A stretch of 27,096 nucleotides of DNA from an uncultured Mordavella sp. (GCA_902406105.1 CABPCP010000036.1:1-27096), one strand, 5' to 3'; positions 1 to 8,768 are shown, counted from the stretch's first letter. Program-made: numbers and translations. Notes: generated by a model not told the origin, from the sequence alone.

Positions 1-1
1 C

Positions 2-313
2 CCCGACCTGAAACTTTCCGAGCAGCCGGAGGCTCCCATCGGCAAGTATGGCCGTATGCGGCAACGCTACCTGAAGGAACACCGGCCTGGCCTTTACAGC
101 AGCTTGATTTTGAGCGAAAAGCTGTACCCGCACCTGTTGGAAATTGACCGGGCGGTGCGTGAACGGATGGACGCCATGCTGCCCCGTATGATGGAAGCGG
201 CGGGCGTCACCGAAGAACTGAAAGCCCGTGACTCCATGCGCTGGGTGGGGCTGATGAACACGCTGAAAGCACAGGCGGAGGAAATGATTTTGATAGAGCT
301 GGTATTCCAGTAG
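2..313 (+). CDS. tnpV: TnpV-family transposon protein, 5' end cut off by the window
   Basis: The reading frame is open from base 2 and ends with TAG at 311-313, so the true start lies upstream; an internal ATG at 56 is too late to be the start. The visible 103 residues match what I remember of the TnpV family (named from Tn4451-type mobilizable transposons): a PIGKYGR-like entry, then RYLKEHRPGLY, a helical middle, and a GVTEELKARD...MRWVGLMN stretch near the end. TnpV proteins are small accessory proteins of Clostridial transposons, proposed to have an excisionase- or regulator-like role, and their exact function is not established. It supports a mobile origin for this side of the window. 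Confidence 0.75.
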   Translation, partial: PDLKLSEQPEAPIGKYGRMRQRYLKEHRPGLYSSLILSEKLYPHLLEIDRAVRERMDAMLPRMMEAAGVTEELKARDSMRWVGLMNTLKAQAEEMILIELVFQ

Positions 314-317
314 GAGT

Positions 318-350
318 AAGTGAGCGCCGGAGAACACCTGGCGCTCACTT
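318..350 (+). terminator. Strong hairpin after tnpV
   Basis: An 11-bp perfect stem (AAGTGAGCGCC with GGCGCTCACTT) encloses an 11-nt loop and starts five bases after the tnpV stop. It is followed only by CTTG, so the U tract is weak. It probably terminates the tnpV transcript or stabilises its 3' end. Confidence 0.6.
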
Positions 351-412
351 CTTGTACGACAAAACATGAATGAATTGTTGTCTTGCAGGAAAAGTAAGGA
401 TTATTTTTCAGT

Positions 413-434
413 AAAAAAAGTAGTGCGACACTAC
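413..434 (-). terminator. Intrinsic terminator read on the minus strand
   Basis: On the minus strand the sequence reads GTAGTG-TCG-CACTAC followed by seven T residues, the layout of a Rho-independent terminator. No minus-strand gene is visible to its right, so it may be a relic, or may stop antisense transcription coming out of the tetR promoter region. The stem is only 6 bp with a 3-nt loop. Confidence 0.5.
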
Positions 435-531
435 CCTACTAATCACGAAAAAAGGGCCTGATTTTTCAAGCGGCTGAAAAGGCGCTTTTCTGTCTCGTCA
501 ACATTTAACCTCACCAGATTCTTGTGTTGTA

Positions 532-592
532 TTGACTTTGCAAGAAAAAGATGATATTATGGGAACGGTGTTACGGAAACGCTGTTCCCATA
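532..592 (+). promoter_or_regulatory. tetR-operon promoter with palindromic operator
   Basis: A sigma-A promoter is clear: TTGACT at 532-537, a 17-bp spacer, and TATTAT at 555-560. A 35-bp imperfect palindrome at 558-592 starts within the -10 and covers the expected transcription start; its outer nine bases (TATGGGAAC / GTTCCCATA) are perfectly symmetric and the inner part keeps GTT...AAC symmetry. The position suits repression by the TetR protein encoded 20 bases downstream. That the TetR protein binds here is inferred from location. Confidence 0.8.
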
Positions 593-611
593 CGTAGAAA
601 AGAGGTGAAAC

Positions 612-1223
612 ATGAAACGACAAATTGAAGGAGTGGCAGAGCAACTTTTAGATTGCGCAGCCAAAGAGTTCTTGGATAAAGGTTTTGCAGATGCTAGCTT
701 GCGGGAGATCGCAAAGCAATGTGGCGTCAGTACACACTCCATTTACACCCGTTTTCAGGATAAGGCAGGGTTGTTTGATGCAGTGGTTGAACAAACACTC
801 AAAGACATTGAGGACTTGAAAAGGTCTTTTTATGAACGCAACTATAAGCGGCTGGATGACCATACTTTGATACAAATGTGGGATATGTCGCTTGAAACGC
901 ATCAGTATTGGATCAATTATTTTTATGATCGCTTTGAGGACATGAAATTGTTGCTGTGTTCTGCTCAAGGATCACATCATGCTGATTTTTTGCATGACTT
1001 TGTTGCAGAAAACACCAAGGTATGTGCAAAGTTCGTTGAAGAGGCGCGGAATCGGGACTTGCCACACAATGATATTTCAGAAAAAGAACTTCATCTCTTG
1101 CTGACGGCCTATTGGACTACAATATTTGAACCAATAATCCATGATTTCTCTCGGCAGGAGGCTTTGGAACACTGCAAATATGTCTGTCAGTTTTTTAATT
1201 GGCAGGCGATTTTCGGCTTCTGA
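612..1223 (+). CDS. TetR/AcrR-family transcriptional regulator
   Basis: A 203-residue protein with an N-terminal TetR-type DNA-binding domain (about residues 8-55; DASLREIAKQCGVSTHSIY followed by FQDKAGLF), the pattern of the three-helix TetR head. The rest is helical, as expected for a ligand-binding and dimerisation domain, and has the usual family length. The start at 612 has AGAGGTG a few bases upstream. It leads the transporter genes in the same direction and lies just after a palindrome overlapping its own promoter, so it is probably an autorepressor that also controls the downstream operon. Its ligand cannot be read from sequence; a siderophore-like or metal-related signal is a guess from the neighbours. 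Confidence 0.85.
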   Translation: MKRQIEGVAEQLLDCAAKEFLDKGFADASLREIAKQCGVSTHSIYTRFQDKAGLFDAVVEQTLKDIEDLKRSFYERNYKRLDDHTLIQMWDMSLETHQYWINYFYDRFEDMKLLLCSAQGSHHADFLHDFVAENTKVCAKFVEEARNRDLPHNDISEKELHLLLTAYWTTIFEPIIHDFSRQEALEHCKYVCQFFNWQAIFGF

Positions 1224-1293
1224 ATGGAAGCCGAAAAAATTTAACACCAAGTTAGTCACGAGTAACCGAAATGCGAAGTTAGGAGGAATAATT

Positions 1294-1878
1294 ATGAAAA
1301 CGCAAACCGAGAAGCTAAATGTCCGAGATTTTGTCACGATTGCAATTTTGACTGTTGTGGAACTGGCAGTTTATTTTGTCATCGGCATGCCCCTTGGCAG
1401 TACGCCATTGAGTTGGATATTTTGTCTTGGCATTCAGGCCCTCCCTCTCGGAATTGTCTTTATGCTCATGTACACCAAGGTAAATAAAAAGGGGACGGTG
1501 CTGATCTCTGGCCTTTTGTTGGCTGCATTGTTGCTGATGAGCCTGTGGATGGTATCCTTGTGCGTAGCTGCAGCTGCTATAATTGGAGAAATTATTTGGG
1601 AGAAGTGCGACCGGAAGAAATTCTCCACTATGCTGATTTGTTATACCATCCTCATGGTCGGTTGGTATGTCGGCGCATTTGCCCCGCTGATTTTGCTCAA
1701 GGATATGTATATTGCCAGCCTTCCCACTATGGCAGAATTTAACACTCAGGTTTTCAACCTGGTTGCTGGACCTCTGTTTTTTGTCGCACTGGCTGAAACA
1801 GCGGTTGGAGGCATTGCTGGCTCTTTCCTTGGAAAAGCAATCTTAAAAAAGCATTTTCAGAAAGCAGGGATTGTATAA
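1294..1878 (+). CDS. ECF transporter S component, MptS/Trep_Strep-like
   Basis: A 194-residue, very hydrophobic protein with about five to six membrane segments, starting at ATG 1294 behind a perfect AGGAGG (1281-1286). A longer in-frame start at 1141 lies inside tetR and has no such site, so I reject it. Size, topology and its place immediately before T and A components identify it as the substrate-binding S subunit of an energy-coupling-factor importer; it looks most like the MptS/Trep_Strep group. It overlaps the T gene by one base (TAATG), which implies translational coupling. The substrate is not determinable from sequence; the operon suggests a siderophore-type or metal-chelate substrate. 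Confidence 0.75.
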   Translation: MKTQTEKLNVRDFVTIAILTVVELAVYFVIGMPLGSTPLSWIFCLGIQALPLGIVFMLMYTKVNKKGTVLISGLLLAALLLMSLWMVSLCVAAAAIIGEIIWEKCDRKKFSTMLICYTILMVGWYVGAFAPLILLKDMYIASLPTMAEFNTQVFNLVAGPLFFVALAETAVGGIAGSFLGKAILKKHFQKAGIV

Positions 1879-2624
1879 TGGAGGCGGCTTCAACCCAACG
1901 CAAAAATCTGGTTCGCTCTCTTGATCCGCGAATGAAGCTGCTGCTGGTTGTTGTAATTAGTACTGCCACAATGTTTACTCCAAGCCGAGAAGTAGTAGCC
2001 TGGAATTATATTATCATCATTCTGCTTTGGCTGATTTCGGGGGAGGTCCGGCATGCTATAAAGTTTGCCCTTATATTCGCGATGGTTTTAGTGGTGGAAT
2101 ATGCCTCTCTTTGGATACCAAATGATACACTTAAGATGATGGTATCCTTTCTGCTCTTTATTGTGGCCCGTTCATTATCCATGGTAATCATGTGCCTGTG
2201 GATGTCTGCGGGGCTGTGTGTCGATGACCTGATTACATCCCTGCAAAACATGCATATCCCGAAAGGGTTCACCATCACTGTGGCGGTTGTGTTCCGCTAC
2301 ATTCCTACCATTGGTAGAGAGTTCCGTAATATCAATAATACGATGAAGATGCGCGGAATTGCCTTTAATGCAAAAAATCTGTTCTTCCAACCAGGACGAA
2401 CCATGGAGTATGCCCTCGTTCCGCTGATTATGCGGAGCATTAAGGTAGCGGATGACCTTTCCGCTTCTGCTATGACAAGAGGATTGGATTTACAAACAAA
2501 GCGGACCTCTTACCGCGAGGTACGCCTTCATTTGCATGATTTTCTAATCACTGTCCTTTTTGTCGCACTCATTTTGGTTGGAAGGTACTTGACCCCCATG
2601 CTGTTGGAAGGGAGGTTGCTATGA
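1878..2624 (+). CDS. ECF transporter T component (EcfT/CbiQ family)
   Basis: A 248-residue membrane protein. It has the N-terminal DPRMKLLLVV entry typical of EcfT/CbiQ proteins and several membrane segments. A cytoplasmic region around residues 150-200 carries MKMRG...SAMTRGLD, the pair of Ala/Ser-Arg-Gly coupling-helix motifs that dock on the ATPases. It is the scaffold that couples ATP hydrolysis to movement of the S subunit. Its ATG overlaps the stop of the S gene, and its own stop overlaps the ATPase start (ATGA), so S, T and A are translationally coupled. Confidence 0.88.
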   Translation: MEAASTQRKNLVRSLDPRMKLLLVVVISTATMFTPSREVVAWNYIIIILLWLISGEVRHAIKFALIFAMVLVVEYASLWIPNDTLKMMVSFLLFIVARSLSMVIMCLWMSAGLCVDDLITSLQNMHIPKGFTITVAVVFRYIPTIGREFRNINNTMKMRGIAFNAKNLFFQPGRTMEYALVPLIMRSIKVADDLSASAMTRGLDLQTKRTSYREVRLHLHDFLITVLFVALILVGRYLTPMLLEGRLL

Positions 2625-4090
2625 TTTGCTTTGAAAATGTATCGTTTCAATATGAGTCGGAAAGGCATCCAGCATTAAGAGAATTCACCCATTCTATTGC
2701 CAAAGGGGAACTCGTTCTGCTGCTGGGGCCAAGTGGCTGCGGTAAGACAACAATCACGCGCTTGCTTAACGGCTTGGTTCCTCATTTTTATGAAGGTGAG
2801 TTGAAAGGGATTGTTCGGATAGGTGGCCGTACCACGACCGAGACAACGATTCAAAGTCTGGCAGATATAGTCGGTTCAGTATTCCAGGACCCGCGCTCAC
2901 AATTTTTTGCCACGGATGTAACATCAGAAATTGCATTTTCCTGCGAGAACGCAGGATTACCAAGAAACGAAATTCATCGCAGAGTAGAGAATGCCTCAAG
3001 GAAACTGGGCATTGAGAGTCTTCTTGGCCGCAGTATTTTTGCGCTGTCCAGTGGAGAAAAGCAGGCTGTGGCCGTGGCCTCTGTGTACGCTTTCGCTCCT
3101 TCGGTTATTGTTATGGATGAACCGTCAGCCAATCTGGACCCGATGGCGACCCAAAAATTAAGGGAGATTATCCAGGCACTTCGTACGGATGGTTTTACTA
3201 TAGTGATTTCCGAGCATCGCATTCATTACCTGACAGATCTGGTGGACCGGGCAATCTTCATTCAAAACGGGAAAATGATCCAAGAATTTCAAAAGGATGC
3301 TTTTCAAGCTATAACAAATGCTGAAGCAAATAAATTAGGCTTGCGGAGTTTCTATTTGGATGCTTTACCAGTTCCCAACCAGCCTTCTTTTAAGACAGAC
3401 ATCGTTGCATTGGAACTGGAGCAGGTTACAGCTGGCTATACTGCACAACAGCCAGTTATTCAAAATTTGAATCTCAAGGTCAACCAAGGAGAAATTCTTG
3501 GTATTGTTGGACACAATGGTGTTGGAAAAACCACTCTGTTAGAAACGATTTGCGGACTGCAAAAGGAACGGTCAGGGCAAATAAAATTCCATGGAATCCA
3601 TCTTACACCCAAAAAACGCATCCAGGAAACCTATCTGGTTATGCAGGACAGCGACTACCAGCTTTTCACGGAAAGCGTGGAAAGTGAATTGTTGTTAGAG
3701 CATGAGAATGATCCAGAGGCTATAGCCAAAGCGAACGGGATATTGCAGAATATGGGGCTGGATGAGTTAAGAGAGCGGCATCCGGCCTCTCTCTCCGGAG
3801 GACAGAAACAGCGACTTTCCATTGCTGTTGCCTATCAGAAAAACGCCAGCGTGATATGCTTTGACGAACCTACCAGCGGATTGGATTTCAAAAATATGCT
3901 TCGTGTTCGTAATCTCTTTCAAGAGATGGCAACGGAAGGAAAAACTTTGCTGGTTATTTCCCATGACTACGAATTTCTGCTGGCAACCTGCCAGAGAGTT
4001 CTTTGTTTATTCGATGACTACCGCTCTGAGTGCTTTGCGGTCACCGAACAAACGAAAGAGCATTTGGCAGATGTAATGCAGATGCGCTGA
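2621..4090 (+). CDS. ECF transporter ATPase with two fused ABC domains
   Basis: A 489-residue protein carrying two complete ABC ATPase domains, equivalent to EcfA and EcfA' fused. The first has Walker A GPSGCGKT (36-43), the signature LSSGEKQ and Walker B VIVMDEPSANLD. The second has Walker A GHNGVGKT (near 297), signature LSGGQKQ and Walker B VICFDEPTSGLD, with ISEHR and ISHDY switch-histidine segments. All catalytic motifs look intact. It powers the ECF importer formed with the two preceding genes; the 4-base ATGA overlap with the T gene supports a single operon. Twin-domain ATPases of this kind are common in Firmicute ECF systems. Confidence 0.9.
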   Translation: MICFENVSFQYESERHPALREFTHSIAKGELVLLLGPSGCGKTTITRLLNGLVPHFYEGELKGIVRIGGRTTTETTIQSLADIVGSVFQDPRSQFFATDVTSEIAFSCENAGLPRNEIHRRVENASRKLGIESLLGRSIFALSSGEKQAVAVASVYAFAPSVIVMDEPSANLDPMATQKLREIIQALRTDGFTIVISEHRIHYLTDLVDRAIFIQNGKMIQEFQKDAFQAITNAEANKLGLRSFYLDALPVPNQPSFKTDIVALELEQVTAGYTAQQPVIQNLNLKVNQGEILGIVGHNGVGKTTLLETICGLQKERSGQIKFHGIHLTPKKRIQETYLVMQDSDYQLFTESVESELLLEHENDPEAIAKANGILQNMGLDELRERHPASLSGGQKQRLSIAVAYQKNASVICFDEPTSGLDFKNMLRVRNLFQEMATEGKTLLVISHDYEFLLATCQRVLCLFDDYRSECFAVTEQTKEHLADVMQMR

Positions 4091-4115
4091 CAAAAAATGA
4101 GAGGAGTGATACAAC

Positions 4116-5873
4116 ATGAAGAAGAAAAACTGGTTTGGGCTTGTTTTGAGTTTCGCTGCCCCCTGCAAAGGAAAGTTGATCCTTTCTACTTGTCTTCAAA
4201 TCACTAGCGTGGCAGCTGGATTAATCCCTTATTTAGCTGTCTATCGTATTATCCAGATGTTTTTTAATGAAACAGCATCTACAAAAGGTGTCTTTCTATG
4301 GACTGGAGTATGCCTTCTTGGATACGCCTTAATGTTGATTTTTCATGGGATTTCAACCACGCTTTCTCATGAATCTGCCTATACCATATTAGAAGGCTTA
4401 CGCAGAAAAATGACAGACAAACTTATGAAAGCTCCCTTGGGCACCGTCATTAATCAACCCATCGGGCAATTAAAAAACCAAATTATCGATAGGGTGGAAA
4501 CCATTGAGCGCCCCATTGCTCATCTAATACCGGAAATTTTGCCCGCAATGCTGCTGCCTATGTCCATTTTTATTTATATCATAACCATCGACTGGCGCAT
4601 GGCGCTGGCTTCTTTACTGACAATTCCTATCGCACTGATTGCTTATGCCTTTGTCCTGCGGACTTTTAACAAAAAATATGAAGACTATATGAATGCCAAT
4701 AATCATGTCAACAGCGTAATTGTGGAGTATGTTGAGGGTATTCAGGTCATCAAAGCTTTCAATCAATCCGCTTCATCCTATGAGAAATTTGAACAGGCAG
4801 TCAAGATGTTTTTGGATTATACGCTGGATTGGTATCGGAACACCTGGAAACCGATGAATTTTGGTGCAGCAGTTCTTCCTTCCACGCTTTTGGGAACGCT
4901 TCCGGTTGGCCTTGTGCTCTTTGCGCAGGGGTCGCTCCAGCCTGCAGATCTCGTCATCTGCATTATTCTGTCCCTTGGCATGATTACCCCATTGACAACC
5001 TTTGCAAATTATACGAATGAGATAAAGTCCATTCAATATGCCGTCATGGAAGCGGAGGCAATATTGGAACTTAAAGAACTGTCGGATGCCAGCCAACCAG
5101 CTAAGGTCAAAGATTATTCCATTGAATTGAAAGATGTTGCGTTTTCTTATAATGACCAGGGTAAAATGGTTCTGGAAGGACTCAATCTGCTTATCCCAGA
5201 AAAGAGTTTTACTGCTTTGGTGGGACCATCTGGTGGTGGTAAATCTACGATTGCCCGACTGATTGCACGTTTTTGGGATGTGACCGAAGGAAGTATATCC
5301 ATCGGAGGCGTTAATATCAAGGACATCCCTTTAGAACAGCTGAGTGATTTGGTTAGTTTTGTAACGCAGGATAATTTCCTATTTGACTGTTCAATTTTGG
5401 AAAACATCCGTCTGGGTAATCCAAAGGCCAGCGATGAAGATGTGTACGCCGCGGCTCGGGCGGCTTGCTGCGATGAGTTTGTCAATCAACTGGAACGAGG
5501 CTATCATACAACAGCGGGTGAAGCCGGTGGACGTTTGTCTGGTGGAGAACGACAGCGTATCGCTATTGCGCGGGCTATATTAAAAAATGCGCCAATTGTC
5601 ATTTTGGATGAGGCAACGGCCTTTACTGATCCACAGAACGAAGATAAAATCCAACGTTCTATTGCGGAGTTGACTAAAGGCAAGACTTTGCTGGTCATTG
5701 CCCATCGCCTGTCCACGATTAAAAACGCAAATCAAATTGTGGTTTTAGATCAAGGGAAAGCAGAGGCAGTTGGTACTCATGAGGCCTTGCTTCAAAGCAA
5801 CCGGCTATACAAAACCATGTGGGAGGCTCATATTAACGCAAAGGGCTGGTCTGCAAATAAGGGGGTGTTATAA
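4116..5873 (+). CDS. ABC half-transporter, exporter fold, YbtP/IrtA-like
   Basis: A 585-residue protein with an N-terminal six-helix membrane domain (about 1-320) and a C-terminal ATPase: Walker A GPSGGGKST near residue 370, signature LSGGERQR, Walker B IVILDEATAFTDP and H-loop VIAHRLST. The EATAFTDP wording instead of EATASVDP recalls YbtP-type siderophore importers, which use the exporter fold but bring ferric siderophores in. It starts 26 bases after the ECF ATPase behind AGAGGAG, and its stop overlaps the start of the partner half-transporter, so the two should form a heterodimer. Import direction is inferred from family resemblance and from the DtxR-family and ECF neighbours; a drug or peptide exporter is the alternative. 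Confidence 0.82.
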   Translation: MKKKNWFGLVLSFAAPCKGKLILSTCLQITSVAAGLIPYLAVYRIIQMFFNETASTKGVFLWTGVCLLGYALMLIFHGISTTLSHESAYTILEGLRRKMTDKLMKAPLGTVINQPIGQLKNQIIDRVETIERPIAHLIPEILPAMLLPMSIFIYIITIDWRMALASLLTIPIALIAYAFVLRTFNKKYEDYMNANNHVNSVIVEYVEGIQVIKAFNQSASSYEKFEQAVKMFLDYTLDWYRNTWKPMNFGAAVLPSTLLGTLPVGLVLFAQGSLQPADLVICIILSLGMITPLTTFANYTNEIKSIQYAVMEAEAILELKELSDASQPAKVKDYSIELKDVAFSYNDQGKMVLEGLNLLIPEKSFTALVGPSGGGKSTIARLIARFWDVTEGSISIGGVNIKDIPLEQLSDLVSFVTQDNFLFDCSILENIRLGNPKASDEDVYAAARAACCDEFVNQLERGYHTTAGEAGGRLSGGERQRIAIARAILKNAPIVILDEATAFTDPQNEDKIQRSIAELTKGKTLLVIAHRLSTIKNANQIVVLDQGKAEAVGTHEALLQSNRLYKTMWEAHINAKGWSANKGVL

Positions 5874-7621
5874 TGTTTCGAATTATTGGAAGGATCATCC
5901 GTTGGATTGGACCTCGGAAATCAAAAATATATTGGGGATTTGTATTCTCCTTTATTCAGGCACTTTTCACAGCCATGCCGGTCATGGCGGCTGCTTATGC
6001 TATCAATCTGGTTTTGGAGCAGACAAAGGGCGGTCCAACCGTTCAGACGACACAGATATTTCTGATTACGGCATTTATTATTTTATCCATTTTAGGCCGG
6101 TTTTGGTTTTCATACCTCAAGGCCCGTTATTTGAATGGGGTAGGTTATGAAACTGCTGCAGACGAGCGCATTCGCTTGGGCGATAAGCTCAAAAAGGTTT
6201 CTCTTGGCTTTTATCAAAACAACAACACCGGCGAGTTGACCAGTGCCGTCACAACGGATTTATCCTTTTTTGAAATGTATGCTACCAATATGATCGATGT
6301 GGTGGTGAACAGTTACATTTTCGTATTGACCATCGTTCTCTGTATGAGTTTTGTCAACCCTATAGTATCCGTGATTGCTGTGGTCGGTGTCCTGCTCTCA
6401 AACCTGTTTCTGCAACTACTAGGCCGCAAAAGTCAGCGGAATGCTCCGGTACATCAGAAAGCCCAAGATGATATGATCAGCGCGACGTTGGAGTATATTC
6501 GGGGGATGCCTATCGTCAAGTCCTTCAAGCAAGAGGGCGTGGCTGTAGAGAGCATTGCCAAAGCCTATCGGGATAGCAAGGAAATCAACATCAAAATCGA
6601 GAAAAACTTTGTTCCGCTCAATCTGCTTCATCTGTTCTCACTAAAAGCGGCAGCGGTAGCCATGATTCTTCTGGCAGCCAACTCTGTACTGTGCGGTACT
6701 TTGGAAATCCCTATGATGCTGATGATTGTCATTTTTTCTTTTATGATGTTCAGCAGCACTGAGGCCATGAATAATGCAATTCATGTCCTTCGTACTATCG
6801 ATGTTATTATGGACAAATTAGATGCCATTAAAAACACACCTCCGATTGATGAAAACGGGCAAGACATTAAACTGTCCAAGTTCGATATTGACTTTGAAGA
6901 CGTCTCCTTTGGATACAACGAAAAAAAGGTATTAGAGCATGTAAGCCTGCACATTCCAGAGAACACTACCACGGCCATTGTTGGGCCATCTGGATCTGGC
7001 AAAACCACCATCTGCAATCTACTTGCCCGTTTCTATGATGTGGATAACGGTTGCATCAAAATTGGTGGGGTTAAAATCAGCGATATGAAGTGCGACAGCC
7101 TGCTTGCCAATATTACGATGGTTTTTCAAAATGTATATCTTTTCAGGGACTCGATTGCCAACAATATTAAGTTTGGTAAACCTGATGCGACGAAACAAGA
7201 GGTCATAGAAGCTGCTAAAAAAGCGTGCTGCTACGACTTTATCATGAGCCTTCCAGACGGTTTTGATACAGTGATCGGGGATGGCGGCGCAACTCTCTCT
7301 GGCGGTGAAAAGCAACGAATTTCCATTGCCCGCGCTATGCTTAAAGACGCCCCCATCGTGATTTTAGATGAGGCTACAGCAAGCGTAGACCCTGAGAATG
7401 AGCATTTAATCCAGCAGGCTATCAGCGCACTTACTCACGGTAAAACTATTCTAATCATCGCGCATCGGCTGGCTACTATTGAAAATGCAGATCAAATTCT
7501 TGTTGTAGATCATGGGGAAATTGTCCAGAACGGCACACATGCGGAACTTCTTAAAAAACCCGGTATCTATCAAAATTTTGTTTCCATCCGGCAGCAATCC
7601 GAAGGTTGGAGTATCTCATAA
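5873..7621 (+). CDS. ABC half-transporter, exporter fold, YbtQ/IrtB-like
   Basis: A 582-residue partner of the preceding gene, with six predicted membrane helices and a C-terminal ATPase: Walker A GPSGSGKTT near 371, signature LSGGEKQR, Walker B IVILDEATASVDPENE and H-loop IIAHRLAT. All motifs are consensus, so both ATP sites of the heterodimer look active. The ATG overlaps the upstream stop (TAATG), a sign of coupled translation and fixed stoichiometry. The pair, placed after an ECF S-T-A set and before a DtxR-family gene, is the same combination I remember from equibactin-type siderophore loci. The exact substrate cannot be inferred. Confidence 0.82.
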   Translation: MFRIIGRIIRWIGPRKSKIYWGFVFSFIQALFTAMPVMAAAYAINLVLEQTKGGPTVQTTQIFLITAFIILSILGRFWFSYLKARYLNGVGYETAADERIRLGDKLKKVSLGFYQNNNTGELTSAVTTDLSFFEMYATNMIDVVVNSYIFVLTIVLCMSFVNPIVSVIAVVGVLLSNLFLQLLGRKSQRNAPVHQKAQDDMISATLEYIRGMPIVKSFKQEGVAVESIAKAYRDSKEINIKIEKNFVPLNLLHLFSLKAAAVAMILLAANSVLCGTLEIPMMLMIVIFSFMMFSSTEAMNNAIHVLRTIDVIMDKLDAIKNTPPIDENGQDIKLSKFDIDFEDVSFGYNEKKVLEHVSLHIPENTTTAIVGPSGSGKTTICNLLARFYDVDNGCIKIGGVKISDMKCDSLLANITMVFQNVYLFRDSIANNIKFGKPDATKQEVIEAAKKACCYDFIMSLPDGFDTVIGDGGATLSGGEKQRISIARAMLKDAPIVILDEATASVDPENEHLIQQAISALTHGKTILIIAHRLATIENADQILVVDHGEIVQNGTHAELLKKPGIYQNFVSIRQQSEGWSIS

Positions 7622-7690
7622 AGTTAGTTACTCTATGGCAGAGGGGCATAAATAGTACTCGCCCTTATTTCACAGATTATAGCGGAGGCA

Positions 7691-8107
7691 ATGATGGAAC
7701 AAAAGAACAAATCCGCCTGCAGCGATGTAAATAGTTTTAATATTCATGCGTCCGGGGAGGACTATCTGGAAACCATCCTTGTTCTCCAAAAGAAACTCGG
7801 TATGGTGCGCTCCGTAGATGTGGCCCGGCACATGGAGGTGTCAAAGCCCAGCGTGTGCCATGCGGTGGCTACCTTGCGGGACGGCGGCTTTCTTACAATG
7901 GACGAAGATCACTTTCTCCATCTGACCGATGTGGGCCGCGAGGTAGCCGAAAAAATCTATGAACGCCATTGTTTCTTTACCGAGCAGCTTATCGCCGCAG
8001 GCGTTGACCCCAGGACTGCGGAGGCCGACGCCTGCCGGATTGAACACATTATCAGCGATGAGAGCTTTTCGCGGCTGAAAGAGGCAGCCGCACAAGAGCA
8101 AGAATAA
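7691..8107 (+). CDS. DtxR/MntR-family metal-dependent repressor
   Basis: A 138-residue protein, close to MntR length, with no SH3-like third domain. Residues about 20-30 (SGEDYLETI) match the EDYLE metal-ligand helix of MntR/DtxR, followed by a winged helix (VARHMEVSKPSVCHAVATL) and the dimerisation helix with ERHCFF and the EADACRIEH metal-binding stretch. The Asp, Glu and His ligands used by the family are present, so it should sense Fe(II) or Mn(II). GGAGG at 7684-7688 suits the ATG at 7694 better than 7691. It lies 70 bases after the ABC pair, probably in the same operon, and would link transporter expression to metal supply. I could not confirm an operator. Confidence 0.85.
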   Translation: MMEQKNKSACSDVNSFNIHASGEDYLETILVLQKKLGMVRSVDVARHMEVSKPSVCHAVATLRDGGFLTMDEDHFLHLTDVGREVAEKIYERHCFFTEQLIAAGVDPRTAEADACRIEHIISDESFSRLKEAAAQEQE

Positions 8108-8305
8108 ACCGAATAAGCCAAACTATCCTGCCCCGCTAAACGGGGAAAGAAAAAACCGTTGCAGGTGGTGCTTTTATTTCTTTATGGGAATAATACCTTG
8201 TTAATGGCGTGAAGATAATCCCAGAAGAGAGCAATATTCTTGCAATGGAGGTTGTAACTTAATTTTGAGATTAAGAGACAGTTAATAATAAATAAAGGAG
8301 GGGGT

Positions 8306-8728
8306 ATGGGGCGTTTAATTGTTGCAGAATTCAAGGATAATGAAACACATCCTTTTGATGAAATCATGGAAGTGTTTCGTAAATATCCAGATTTTCAGAA
8401 GTATAAAGCGGATTATGTACCCGTAATATCCTTTCCCGATCTTGAAATATTTCCAGATCAAAGAAAGGTATATTGCGGGAAACAGGAAGTATCTTTAACT
8501 ACAAAAGAATTTAATTTATTATATTATCTTGCTGCCAATGCAAGAAGGGTTCTTACATACGAACAGATTTATCAAAAAATATGGGGGGATTATGTGCAGG
8601 ATATAGAAAACAATACGATTGGCTCCCATGTATGCAAATTAAGAGAAAAATTATACAGAGCCTGCCCGGATCGGCAATTTGAGATCCGGTGTGTGCGTGA
8701 AGTAGGATACTGCTTCGAGGCAAAGTAG
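8306..8728 (+). CDS. Orphan winged-helix (OmpR/PhoB-type) regulator without receiver domain
   Basis: A 140-residue protein. Residues about 45-138 form a Trans_reg_C DNA-binding domain: the LTTKEFNLLYYLAANARRV and LTYEQIYQKIWG segments, the recognition-helix region NNTIGSHVCKLREKL and the wing ending VREVGYCFEAK. The first 45 residues are short and do not contain the Asp-bearing receiver fold of a two-component response regulator, so phosphorylation control is unlikely. A near-perfect AAGGAGGGGG precedes the ATG. Similar short proteins sit near the sigma-factor and integrase end of Tn916/Tn1549-like elements in my memory, which suggests an element-specific regulator. It is followed directly by a strong terminator. 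Confidence 0.8.
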   Translation: MGRLIVAEFKDNETHPFDEIMEVFRKYPDFQKYKADYVPVISFPDLEIFPDQRKVYCGKQEVSLTTKEFNLLYYLAANARRVLTYEQIYQKIWGDYVQDIENNTIGSHVCKLREKLYRACPDRQFEIRCVREVGYCFEAK

Positions 8729-8731
8729 GAT

Positions 8732-8768
8732 AAAAAACAGTCTGATCTTGAAGGTTAGGCTGTTTTTT
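8732..8768 (+). terminator. Intrinsic terminator after the winged-helix gene
   Basis: A 16-bp stem including G-U pairs (arms starting AAAAAACAG and ending CTGTTTTTT) with a TTGAA loop, beginning a few bases after the stop codon at 8728. The A and T runs make it potentially active on both strands. Confidence 0.88.

Noticed and set aside
1249..1282. AAGTTAG repeated before the S gene and again at 7621 as a DtxR-family operator
   Set aside because: A 7-mer is expected a few times in 27 kb by chance and the surrounding symmetry is weak.
8131..8145. CCCCG/CGGGG hairpin as terminator of the transport operon
   Set aside because: It is followed by A-rich sequence on the plus strand and has no U run on the minus strand either.
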